Of a stretch of DNA of 64,000 nt, positions 1 to 11,900 are shown one piece after another. The stretch is from Xestospongia muta (lineage: Eukaryota; Porifera; Demospongiae; Haplosclerida; Petrosiidae), in assembly GCA_963693285.1 (NCBI GenBank), contig OY848919.1, positions 5,056,436 through 5,120,435 of the forward strand, in the 5' to 3' direction. Made by a program: the position numbers and the translations under genes. The notes beneath the pieces were generated by a model, which was given only the letters and a program-made list of their open reading frames with translations, made no database searches and had not been told where the DNA came from. The first letter of the stretch is position 1. Each line of letters begins with the position of its first letter.

Positions 1-449
1 AAGAGTTCAAATGATTGTGAAGACAAGTTCCTACTAGTACTGATCTGAACACCTCCACAACCATGGAGGGTGAGGGACTGGAGAGTAATGTTATCAGACC
101 GCAAGAATGACAGACCAGTAAGTGGACTACATTTAATGATTACTTTCTCTTGCTCACCTGGACTGTCTGTTACATTACCAATAATTGCCACTTGAGACTT
201 GTCTTTCAGTTGTGTCTCTTGTCCATATTCCAGTGTATAGATACCAGGAGTAATGTAGATGACAGTGGAGTTATGTTGTAGTCCTTTCAGTGCTAGGTTA
301 ATAGTAGCACATGGTGTGTGTTGTCCACTAGTCCAACAAGTGGTATCATTGATCCCAATAGCAGCACTAACGTAGATCTTATGTTCCCAGTTGAGGGAAA
401 GAACAACTTGAGAAAACAGAATATTGAGAAACACAGCCAAACCAAACAT
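1..449 (-). CDS. P0: 5' end of a beta-helix/multi-pass membrane protein gene (partial)
   Basis: This is the N-terminal part of a P-family gene, cut by the window start. The frame is open from the ATG at 449 down to base 1 and matches the first 150 or so residues of P2 (15321-19490) almost exactly. It begins with a hydrophobic signal peptide (MFGLAVFLNILFSQ) and continues into the Cys- and Asn-rich ectodomain, with motifs such as WTSGQH and HNSTVIYITPGIYTLEYG. I chose this ATG because the signal peptide starts cleanly there in all four copies. Upstream lies a GTAAGT donor near 515-520. In the other copies the matching acceptor reads TTGTTAAG just before the ATG, but here it is TTGTTGTG, so the usual acceptor is lost and splicing of the leader may shift to another AG. 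Confidence 0.85.
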   Translation of the reverse strand, partial: MFGLAVFLNILFSQVVLSLNWEHKIYVSAAIGINDTTCWTSGQHTPCATINLALKGLQHNSTVIYITPGIYTLEYGQETQLKDKSQVAIIGNVTDSPGEQEKVIIKCSPLTGLSFLRSDNITLQSLTLHGCGGVQISTSRNLSSQSFEL

Positions 450-539
450 GATGACTAGTATCCACAACAAAGTAATAAAATAAAGATAATAATTGAGATC
501 AAAAGATTGCATACTTACTCCTTGCCTCCAATATTGCAG

Positions 540-600
540 CTACTGCTACTTGTCTTTTGTTCTTACTATATATATATACCAGTGATCACGTGCAAGAACT
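540..600 (-). promoter_or_regulatory. Core promoter of P0 (TATA box plus CACGTG)
   Basis: A TATATATATATA run at 566-579 lies about 25-30 bp before the conserved leader exon, read on the minus strand. A CACGTG E-box-type palindrome (587-592) lies directly upstream of it. The same pair, at the same spacing, precedes P2. The role is inferred from position and conservation. Confidence 0.5.
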
Positions 601-1380
601 CACAATACAATTGCGCATGATCAGAGTGTTGCAATAACCTCATATAGCACATCTCATGAATATAATTTGTGTCTTACAACTGTTTTGTCCTCATGATAGT
701 ATTCATAAAGTGATATCCTTTTTGCAATCCTCTATATCAATATATGAGTATACTCTCTCGTAGCTTCATGCTGTCGCTATAGAATATATCAGATGTCATT
801 GTTTGTCACATAATTTTTCAGTATATATGTTATGAAATTATTATATGTAACATATTTAGTTAATGATGTACTCATATAAAGTGCAAGTGATATATTCTGT
901 AGATACATTTATGATGAGGTGTATACATATACGGCCACACGGATGTGTATATGTACGTAAAAACCTGTAAGTTAAAAGATATTTCTTTGATGACTGTTAA
1001 TGAGCATAATTATAGTCAGATTAAGTATAAGAAATAAAACAAAATGATAAATGAGAGCATTTGTAAAGTGAAATTAAATAATTGAGTTTTTCAATTAGTC
1101 GCTTATCAGTCACATTTGTGTATTAATGGTACAACTTAAATATCATAAAAAGTCATGGCTCTCAAGATATCTAGATCAGGTTTATATTATCTTGTCTAAT
1201 GTTGAAGACATGATTGTCATCGTGTTCTTCAGTTTACAGAACATCACCCACTTTGATCATCTTTCACAAATGTAGCATCGTTTAAAGCTCTGGATACAGC
1301 CATAACTGTAGATATTGAATCAGTGTTGCTTATTTTTAAGGAATTAATTCATTTTAAGCAAATGTTTACATCTGTTCATG
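600..1380. other. Intergenic, no gene seen
   Basis: This is AT-rich sequence between the divergent P0 and the Penelope relic. It is repeated almost base for base at about 19,641-20,421, and in more diverged form at about 32,270-33,000 upstream of P3. I see no coding frame that stands out. Conservation is explained by the block duplication. Confidence 0.6.
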
Positions 1381-1399
1381 ATAGTCTTTGAGGGTATAT

Positions 1400-3150
1400 T
1401 TTGCTCCATTATTATGTTCTTTTAACCAACATTTAAAACATGTTCTGAGCCCATTCAGTAACGTTTTGAGTTTACCTAGGCATCAGAAGCTTCTCTGTCT
1501 CTTTGTCTGTTTTCATTTAATAACTAGCATTATTTTTGAATTAAGAAGAGACATTGAGGCCTTTCTACCAAAGCTGGTCAGGAAGTTCTGCTATATTATT
1601 GACCTTGAAATGCATTCAACTATATATATCTCCCTTGATGACCAAAGGCAATGCGGTGTGGTCTGGCAAGTCGATAATTGATCTCGTTTTGCTTGGACAA
1701 ATATCTTGATAACAAACCTTGCCTGGGTAAACATTGAATCAAAAACTCCATACTTTAACTTTAGTACACATAAAAGATCATATAATAAACTTTTTATCTT
1801 CTAAAACAATGCACGTCTCTTTATAAAATAAAGATGCACTATATATATATGATTATCTGCTGTATCCGTCAAAAAACAATTATCTTGGAAGTTTTAAGGT
1901 TACAAGATATATTGTACACCACTTCTGATAGTGAAAAATTAGGTGTAGGGTCCTAAGGTCTAGATACATGTTAACTTCTCAGTGTTGTGAGAAGTGTAAA
2001 GACAGTTTGTATTTCAGGAGAATTGAGAATCCTCTTGATGGCTTCTGACTGCAGGCTCTGCACATGGTGAATGCTCACTCTGGTTGGAGGAAGATTGTCA
2101 AGGATGTCGGAAAAAGACACTGGTGGTGCAGTAGGTTTCTGTTGTCCTTTGTTATGGTATTCCCTAATGTAGCCATTTTTGCGTAAGGCCTCCACAATAT
2201 AGGTCTCTTCCTCAGCACATTAAATGTTGAATGTGCGTGTGGAATCTCTAGTGAATAATGTGTGGGCAACAGACTACTTATGACAGGAGGGATAGTGAGA
2301 AGAGAACTGGTATTGATTAGTGTGATCAGTGTGAGTTTCCATATCATTCCTTATGACCAAGAAGTCTAAGAAGAGAAGGAGGCCATTTTCTTCTATCTCC
2401 ACAGTGAAGTGTATAGATGACTTTATAGAATTGAGAGGTCTATGGAAATAATCAACAATACTTGCTGGTAACGTAGTAAAGGTGTCATCAATAATATTTT
2501 TTGCAGAAAATAGGTTGGTGATAAAAGGTAGATAAGGCTTCTGTTCGACATACTTCCATCACCCTATTTGTTACAGTAACAAAAACAGGAGAGCCAATTC
2601 CAAACACTTGTTGGTAGGAATTACCTCTGAATGAGAAGTAGGAGGCTACTAGGCGGAACTCTAGCAAGCAAATGATGTTGTTAATAGAAGGTGCTATTCA
2701 ATCTGTCAATATGGAGTCTTTTTCCAATCTTTGCCTGGCCACTATTTTTGCTAGTTTGGTGGGAACATTAGTGAAAAGGGCAACAACATCAACCAATACT
2801 AGGGCCTCAACCTATAAGTGGTGTGTCTTAATAAAGGCCACAAATTCACTGGAGTTTCTTATATGTGAGATTCCTATTCCCAACCACGAGAGATAGGATA
2901 TGACAAAGGTGTTCTGACAGATGGTATGTGGGGGAACAATAGAAGGAGACTATTGGTCTCAATGAAATATTTGGTTTGTGTTTTTTTGTAGTCCATATAC
3001 CTGAGGAGTTATACCCATCATATCTGCACAAGTGTTGATATAACTTTCATTGTTTCTCAGTATTAACAGGAGAGAATTCATCTTTGATTGCAGAGCAGAA
3101 GATCTGCAATACATTACCTCCATCGCTAAATTGTATTGTTCTGACAATGG
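1400..3150 (-). mobile_element. Decayed Penelope-like retroelement, copy 1
   Basis: On the minus strand the order is as follows. Near 3000-2890 the frames read PQVYGL, then, after a frameshift, LRPIVSFYCSPTYHLSEHL, a close match to the Penelope RT motif in which LRPIVSS is followed by GSPTY. Near 2400-2330 is FLDFLVIRND, like the FLDxLVxR motif of the RT thumb region. At 2210-1975 comes an open stretch reading EALRKNGYIREY followed by SEAIKRILNSPEIQTVF, as in the RT to GIY-YIG linker. A possible start of a GIY-YIG domain (VVYNISC) follows near 1920. Several stops and frameshifts break it. The 3' limit towards 1400 is uncertain. It is dead, and an almost identical copy lies at 20440-22190. Confidence 0.7.
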
Positions 3151-3744
3151 AGAATTGTAATATAGCCACTTTGTACTAGCAGATTAGATATCTGTGTAAG
3201 TGACAATCCTTCTGTTTATACCTGTCCATTTATCACTCTTCATTGCTCTTCCTCTATGCATTCTGCCTTCACATCCATTCATCCAACTATCCTTTTATAA
3301 ATTCACAATTATGCATTTATTCATAAAGTATGTTAAAGAAACACAATAAGCTATGTAACAGTGGACATATGCTATCATAAATAAACTAAACACATTTATA
3401 ATAATTTCATATATACTCTGTAATCTAGTGTCATAGTTTCATTAAGTAGAACACATTTAACATCTAACCAGTTTATGATGTAATGACTCATCATAGATGA
3501 GAGATGTTTGACAAAAAATCAGCTCTTATCAATGTAGTTTGATAGGAATGATCAGGCAGTTAAATGAGCTTATTGCCAGTTAAAGTCATTGCTATCTTTG
3601 CGCTTTGAGCTCATTACAAGCTGTTTGATCTATGAATAACTACAAGCCTCGTGAGGTCGTGGGAGTCGTGTTTTAGCCTAATATAATTAACAAACATGTT
3701 ATAACTAACAAACTAAGCCACTCCTACCTGCGTCGCTATTCCCT
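3151..3744. other. Intergenic, 5' flank of A1
   Basis: This is AT-rich non-coding sequence between the Penelope relic and A1. It is nearly identical to 22192-22785. It presumably contains the A1 promoter. I see no strong TATA box, only a weak TAATATAA about 65 bp upstream of the ATG. Confidence 0.5.
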
Positions 3745-6700
3745 ATGGCAAATGGAGGAGAGCTAACAGATTTTGAGGCTTTTCTGAACGAAAAACCAAC
3801 TCTTGATGAGTTATGTAGACACGTCAGAGTTGATGCCGATTGGTACAAGTTTGGTGTACTCCTTAAGTTAAATACTATTAAGCTAGAAGGTATCAGAGTA
3901 ATGAATGAAAGTAGTGGTTTCAAAACTGTTAAGATGTTTGAATTGTGGCTTAGTTCTAAACCCACTGCTACGAGAAGAGAAATTATAGAAACACTGAGTA
4001 CAGAAGCTATTGGTATGAAGACACTTGCTGAAGAGTATAACAAAGCTTTAAAAAAAAGTGAGGGCTAATGTAGTTGTACCTTTTAGAAGTACTTTTTATA
4101 TTTTTATCTATACAACACAGTTCATGATCTTACCAATCAAATACTTCAGAAACATTCTGAAAGTCTTTCTCAACTTCTTCTTCCTATGGAGGTAGTACAG
4201 ACATTGTATACAGAGGGAGTTATCTCTAAAAAGATATTTGATGAGGTAGAAAAATCAGGAGGTTGCCTAGCTGAAGGTCCATTGAGAGCACTGTCTAGTA
4301 CAGTATCTAAGGACCCCAACCAGTTGAAAGTTTTCGCTAGTGTCTTAATGCAAGCAGAGGAAACTGTACGTGTAGCAAAAGACACACTTAAAGACTATGG
4401 TAAGTATAGTTAATATACAGTAAGTTATCATAGAAATAATGTGTTCTTTCTATAGGTTGTGTAGCAGAGCTCTATCTATCTCCTACTTATCGAGACAGCT
4501 TTGATGAAATAAGAGTAAAATTTGGAACACTAATCGATACAGTAGTACCTCTTATTAAATCTGCTGTTATGGCATTGCCTCCTTCAAATTCACAAGAATT
4601 AATGACACATGAGGCAGCTTCATTGGAAGTATTGTCACCACTGGAAAAGCTCAAAAAATACCTTGGAAGGTGTTTCAGAGAGCTAAAACCTCAATTATCT
4701 ATAGCTAAATCATTTGATGATATCATGGAGGTAGTTGAAGAGAAGTGTACTGTAGTTAATATTTGCTGCTTGGAGGCTATTATCAATTATTACAACATCG
4801 TAGAAGCTAATGCTCATATCACTACCTACAAAGCAGAAGTTGATAAGCTCTGTGAAGAAATCAAACTCAGTGTTTGTCAAAAGGAGAATTTCATGACAGG
4901 TCCGTCATCTCTTCTAAAATGTGAGACAATCAAGTTTGTCTTAGAATGGGAGACAGACAAACACACTTTTAATGAAATAAGAGAGCTGTTGTGGAAAGCA
5001 TTTGGAAAGATGGCTAAGAGAGTGTTAGTTAAATGCATTGATGAAGGCAACTCCATCATTGTGACCTGTTATGCTCCAGAAAACGTAATAAACGTTCTAT
5101 TGATGGAAGCACAAAAGAATCTTCACATACTAATAAAGATGGGAGTAGTCAGGCTAACCATAGCTTTTCATACTATATGGGATGAGCGTAGCAGAGATAA
5201 GGTAAGATATGAGTACTGTACTAGACAATAATGTGTTTATGTATTGGTACATGTAGGAGGTAAAAGGTCTGGTGGATGAGATGAGAGTTCTTGAAAACAA
5301 ATTTAAGGAGTCATACTATAATAGTGACTTTGTGAAGTCAAATGATGTCTTTGATCAAGGTACATTCCACTCATACGTGTTAGTAATCCTACATGTTATT
5401 GTAGCTGTTGCTGAAGAACCTTTTCAGTCGATGTTTGTTGTTCAAGAAGAAAAAAGTAAGTTGAGTATTCTTCAAAGTTTTGTATATTCCATATGGTAGT
5501 ACTGGTTTGGAGTAATTTCAGATTATATTTATTTCTTACATATATTTACATCAATTTTCAAATTTAAAATTGCCATACAATGCCCCAAATTTCTTCTGAC
5601 CAATATAACATCCTATTTTATATTATATATATATACATGGTGTACTTTATTAAAAGTGCATGGATGATTAAGCTAATGCAAAGCACAGCAAATATGATAC
5701 GTCAAATGTCAAAGGTTACTTTTACATTCAGTAAAAGAAACAATTAGTGTTTATTTAACATTTCTGTTTAAAGATACTGGTAGTGACATAGTCTTCAATG
5801 GACAGACTTCATTGAGAAAGAAACTAGAGATTGAGACTAAAATGAGTAAGGCAAAAACCTTAGAGATTGAAATGTTAACCAGACACAAAGAAGGTAACCT
5901 ATAGTACTGTTAGCAGCACACTCCATATTTCCATTATGTTCTATAGCTACTGATAAAATATTAGTAGACAAACAAGAAGAGATTAAGATACTGCAAGAAA
6001 AGTTAACATCACTAAATGTACATTTAATGGAGAGAGAAGAAAGGATCATTCAGTTGATGGAGAACATAAAAGGTAAACAATTACTAGATATTCTATTCTG
6101 TCAGATAAACTGTTTAGTTCTACAGTCTCAGGTGGTACAGTTACGTGATCAAATTAAAAGTGACAATCCTCAGTTGACTCAAAGGTTTCAGGAGATACTA
6201 GTTAGTCAACAACAACCATCAGATGACAAACTAACTTTAAAGGAAGCAGATGAGAAAGTTGAAGATATTAATAAGTTAACTTTATCAGATCATGAAACAA
6301 TAAATATCCCTAATCCAAGTAAGATTTAGAAATTTTGTAGGTTATATATAGGTTTTGTAGGGGAGCAATTTGTCATATTTTATTACTGTTTAAATAATTT
6401 TTATAAGCAAGCTCTAAAATATTGCTTGAAGTAACTGTTTGAATTTGTATAGCACTGTTGCCATGGTAACTCAAGCACAGATATCTGCTTAACATGTTTA
6501 TATAGAAATGGAATGTCAAAAGAAATTTGTCATACTTTATAACACTATTCATACATATACTGGTATGAATATATGGTACATGCATGTTATATATGATTGG
6601 AATTTTGAGGAGAAGAAAATTTTGAAAATTTTGAAAATTGTTTCCAATCAAAATTGAAAGTTAAATAATTTATGAAATTATAAGTAATTGTGGATCTGGT

Positions 6701-7764
6701 ATTAAAACTGGATGTATTTCAGAAATTACTGAAATTCTTTCTTGCCAACATTTTAAGCTATAATATGTTCATGTATTTCTTGCATGATGAATTCTTGTTA
6801 AAGTTAAAGAACATAAAAAAACATAAAAAGGAGATAAGACTTATACTACCGGCATGAGCTGACATGGAAATACTGTCCTAACTTGAGTCATGCCCTGTGT
6901 CGTGATCATATGGTCAGTGTGTTCTAATGTATTGAAATGATGTCATTACTGTTATTATACTCAAGGTAGACAAATTTGTGAGCTATTAAGGAATATCCAG
7001 AGTCAAGCATATATAGTGAAAGTAGCATGACAATTCCATTTATTCCAATGCCTTTATCTCTGTATGCTTAGATTGCATTGCCATTGTAAACTAAGTCAAT
7101 AATGGTATCTTATCTTTCATTGTGCCTTTGCCAATAATTGAGTATGTAAATGTGTGTATACAGCAATTGTTATGTTTGTAAAATATTATACAGTATATGT
7201 CTTATAATAGGAGACACTGAAAGTGTGAGGTGGACTGGTTATGGAGTTACACTTACTTCACCTACTTCAGAGGAATGTGAAGAAGTTATGTGTCAATTAA
7301 GGAAACGACAACACACAACATGGAGGATTGAAGTCAATTCATTATCTTCTAATAGTCTGTTAACTGTATTAAACGACATCAATGAATGTCTAGTGAGAGG
7401 AATTTATATATTGAACAGTTCCTTTGATAGTGACTGTGTCAAAAAACTAGTGCAAGTAATAACTTATAACAAAACAATGGAGGTCCTATATCTTTTCTCT
7501 TCACCTCTTTTACCGAATACTTACTATTCACTAGCTACTGCTTTTTCTAGTAATGACACACTCAAGAGATTATGGTTGTCATATGACAAGAACATCACTG
7601 ATAAAGACATCTGTCATTTTATTGTATCAAATAAAGCATTAGAAGAATTATGTCTCAACTACTGTCCTAATATTACCAATTTTGGTATACAACAAATACA
7701 AAAACTGTTAGTTAATAGTAAGAGTTTGAGTTATTTGTGCATTAATGGTAATAAACTTCGTTAA
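3745..7764 (+). CDS. A1: Death + CARD-like + coiled-coil + LRR protein (NLR-like, no NACHT)
   Basis: Seven exons with GT-AG borders keep one frame: 3745-4057, 4121-4399, 4456-5201, 5257-5359, 5774-5893, 5947-6318 and 7211-7764, giving 828 residues. Exon 1 (residues 1-104) has the Death-domain pattern, with W-x-K-F-G-x-L-L-K-L, MFELWLSS and the final LAEEYNKAL. Exon 2 looks like a second death fold, probably CARD-like (LYTEGVISKKIFDEVEKSG). Exon 3 is a 248-residue domain I do not recognise, with conserved-looking Cys and Trp. Exons 4-6 form a charged coiled coil. The last exon holds ribonuclease-inhibitor-like LRRs (LEELCLNYCPNITNFGIQQI). The protein has no Walker motifs, membrane segment or signal peptide, so it is predicted cytosolic. 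A possible 52 bp intron inside exon 6 (GTAAAC at 6073) was rejected because splicing it breaks the frame. The role is inferred to be death-fold signalling or sensing. Confidence 0.8.
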
Positions 7765-8911
7765 TTGTAGTTATTATTGTACTGTTGATCTTAAAATGTT
7801 TTTAATTTTTTTTCAAATTAAGTAAGCCATTGTTAATTACAAATTTGTCATTGCCTTTTATAAAATTAACTACTTTATCAGTCTTACTTGACAACTGATT
7901 ATACTTTCATTAATATATAATAAAAGTTTGGCAATGTTACTTTAACAACTATGAATACAAATTATAACAAACAAACTATAGTCTAAATTGTACATTAATA
8001 ATCCTATAGGTACTAGCTTTGTATGTGTATTTATAAAATTAAATATTATTGCTAATCCTAATCCTACTAATACTGATAATAAAAATACATTAACAAATGG
8101 GAGTTAATTGCCTTCACTCAGCCAGTCAATAACTTCTAGTATAGTGCTAAACCCACCAAAACTAACGTACAACCTCACACTATACTTACAAATAGAAGAA
8201 CAATTTGACTGTTCAGCGGATTTCTAGTTCTAACACTTTCTGTAATTATTTCTAGTCTTACAAGATGCGACAGACTCAATAATGGCAGATAAATACTTAC
8301 GTTTACCTGGCATCCAAGTTTTTTATTTACTTTAATATTTGTGAAAATGGCGTGGATGTAAGAAGTAAACAAAATCAAGCTGCGAAATGACTATGAGACT
8401 TACTATCACTATCTACACTTATAACTCAGTTATTACTTATGTAATGCTGTATTGATCAATTATTGAATAGATATACTGAGCGTTTTATGCCTATATATTT
8501 CAATGGAAATCCAGGCCATTCCTAGATATAGGCATTGCTATACTAAATTACTAATAAAGAGAATGAAATTATCCTGTGTACTATTATAGAACAATGCTAT
8601 CGCATATGGTTTAATAGCTTAAGAGATCTATGTAGCTAAAGTTGAGTGGAACATAACACATAATTTGATGCTATGAGACAAGTCAAAGAAAGTTCAATGT
8701 ATTCCATATTTTAGAAAAAAGGTTTAGTCCAATACCTGCAGCGAAATAATTAACAATTATAATTGTTGTAGCAATTTGTAATAATTCACAATCAATTAAG
8801 AAACAAAATAATTAATAAATTTCACATTAAATAACATTTTTAACACACACCATAGTAATTATTATACACAAAGTAAAAACTATAACAATGTCTTATTATA
8901 TATAATAAGGT
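7765..8911. other. Intergenic between converging A1 and P1
   Basis: This is AT-rich sequence holding the 3' ends of A1 (plus) and P1 (minus). The half next to P1 (about 8220-8911) recurs next to P2 (14637-15320) and P3 (27265-27912), so it belongs to the P gene unit. No coding frame is seen. A conserved hairpin is listed separately. Confidence 0.55.
8487..8535. repeat. Conserved hairpin in the 3' flank of P1
   Basis: ATGCCTATATATTT is followed about 20 bp later by its near reverse complement AGATATAGGCAT. Copies sit at 14907-14956 (P2) and 27490-27539 (P3), about 370-425 bp past each stop codon. It may be a 3' UTR structure or an old inverted-repeat relic carried by the duplication. Confidence 0.5.
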
Positions 8912-11900
8912 TCAAAATTCACTTTGTTCATCAAGTAATAATCTTGTAGATGTTCTGCTATTTGAATTATAAGATCTATTACTGCCACTGTGTCTTGATC
9001 TAGTGCTGGTAGTTGATACAGGATTGATGGAGATATGATGTGTCATTTCTGGAAAATGTGTGATAAGAGGCTCCATTTCTGATAAAGGAGACTCATATTG
9101 AACAGTGTTCACATGACGTTCATCATATTCATGTGGATTCATAACACGATCAGCAAATGTGTCATTATCATCAAGAGGTAAAATGTATTCCTCATTAGTC
9201 TCAGTCTGTCTTTGTTTGATTGGTCTACAATAGAAGCAGCAACTTGCAATTTTTTTAATGATCCAGTAAATGCAACATAATAAAGCAACACCTGGTGGCA
9301 AGTACATCAAAAAAATAATCATGCCACCACCATTTTCAGAAGATAAACTGATGCCACTAATTAATGCCAAGATTGAAAATATTAAAAATTCCGAGAAGTT
9401 ATGTATATTCTTACGATAAGGACGAAATATCATTATACTACCACCTGCTATAGCACATAAAGATGTTTGTATACCCAGAAAGATATGATACTGCTGAATA
9501 GGAATATAATAAAGACAAATTATAACAATCCTCAGTAACAGATAGAGTCCAGCAGAATAACGATAATCATTTGTATTATCACATCCATTTTTAAAGGCTC
9601 CAGTATAGTCATCTACAAGAGTGATAACAAATTGTGAACGTTTCAGTCTACACCAGTCTAGGATCTTATGAAACCACTTGAATGGATGAAGTAAAAGATA
9701 GACCATTGGTATGAACACAACAGCAATCAAGATGATTATGGCTAAGATACCTAGAACTGCATGAGGATAACCAAAATAATCCAATGTACCATCATAGTAA
9801 AATGCTATTCCAGTTTCAGTTTCACTAAGACTATACCACTTTGTGTAGTGGAGGAGTTTAAGAGAAGTAGCAGCAAACTGAGTGAAACATAACACATATA
9901 TTGAAGATATAGAATGAGTGAAGGAAGGTTGAATGTTAGTCATACGCCAGAAACGTGCTAATAAACGATGAAGAGGTCGAGTTATACTGACTACACACCT
10001 GAAGCCTTTGTTGTACATTGTAATCCAGCCATACAGAAATAAGAGAAGAAGAAATGGATAGGCTGCTATTACATACCAGAAGGCAATAGCTCCTAGTGAT
10101 CCCATTTTACATGATATACAAACATATGGTACAAATGGCACAAAATCAATGAAATTAAGATTCCATATGCTCTGGGGAAGATTAAATAGCTTAACCTGGA
10201 TGTCATTAAGATAATTATCAACAAAAGAGCAATCATCATTGTTGCAAAAAAAAGGATATTCTATTCTAGTAATAGATAGATATAAAATTTGACAATAAAA
10301 GACATATCCATTATATGAACCATTTGTTAGTTTTATATTGAAAACTATCAAGATACTAATGAACAAAGTTAAAGGTAGCATTTCAATTATAAAAAATAAT
10401 AACAAATCATGTTGATATACGTATTCATAATCCCAAGTAGTTGACCTATTCGCACATACAAGAAATGGTGAATTAATAGGAACACAGCTATTAGTTTTAC
10501 AAGCACCATTAAGCCTTCCCATATAAGGAAATTCTCCATTGTTTACTATGTCATTCAATACTGTGGATATATAATTATCATAGGTTTGAAATTGTTGTGT
10601 AATATATTGCCTTGATAGTGGACATCTTCCAATCACTGGCTGTGAAATGTAGTTAGACAGACAATAACCTAATAATGTCCTAGTATATGTTGAACCAATA
10701 GTACATGTTTTGCTTGAGAAGCAGTTTTCAGAGCAGCATAATCCAGGTATGGTTATTACACATGAATATAAATTGTCCTGGTCTATCTGACTAAGATGAA
10801 AGGGCCATGTACAATTGTCAAATGATATTTTATAATTAGCTTCAAGGAGTGCTTCATGCAATGTAGTAACATGCAAGTAACAAGAGGAATCGATATTTGA
10901 ACAATTCTGATACTGACTAAACTGATAAATAATAGGTTTAGATGCTATTTTACAATAGACATACATAGAAGTAAGTTCATTTAAAGATAAGCATATTTGT
11001 AATTTTTCTGTAGCTATGTTACCAGTTCCATCATATACAATTATTGCCAACCTTGCACCTGGTTGAATGGTCGTCATATGTACACTTTCATTAAGAAAAG
11101 CCACTCCAGACTGTATACTAGTAGTACAGTTATAGTTCCAGTTATTCCAACATAATGTTCTCTTTATACTAGACAATGTGATGTCTGAAGTGTTTGGTAG
11201 TAATGGCCACCAACATGATGACAATGAGGTAGCATATATAGCATTTGGTGTTTTATATTCAAATGTCCTTGGGGCATATTTATTGATGATTTCATTGGAA
11301 GAAAAATTCAATTCAGTTATCCAATTATCGGGGTGAACATTTGAGATATAATACCTGACAAAACAACAACTTAATTGAAAGTGACAAGTTCTTTGTGTGT
11401 TACAGAGTCCAGTGTATATAGCTCCTCCTTTAGAAGTGGCTGTATTGTTAATAAATATTAACTTTGTCTCATTATAAAGTACAATATAACTACACTCATA
11501 TAAAGCAATAGCTCCACCATGTGATCCATCGTTACCAATAAAGGTCATTTTAGTACCAGGATTTATTGTGATTACACTTCCATGTACTTCAATAGCAGAT
11601 GCTCTATTATCACTGAATATATTGATACCATTAAATGATATAGGTACACTTCTGGAATATAGTGTACCAGAACAAGAAAAGCTGTACACACCATTTATAT
11701 TATCACAAACAGGTTCATTACTTCTAAAAATACATTTTGATAGTTTGATGGTATCTAAATGCTGACTAAAATCTATTCCATTGGTAAAGAAACATGCTGA
11801 ACCTTGATATGCAATGTTACTGACAAAGACTATGTTGCTAAGATGAAGATTGAATATTGAGCCACTCTCTATCATTAATCCACCACCAATAATACCAGTA

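Noticed and set aside
1388..1681. 97-codon plus frame identical at 20429-20722
   Set aside because: Identity is explained by the block duplication. It starts at TTG, has no recognisable feature, and overlaps the tail of the Penelope relic.
6073..6125. Short intron inside A1 exon 6 with GTAAAC donor and CTACAG acceptor
   Set aside because: Splicing shifts the frame into a stop, while reading through is open in both A1 and A2.
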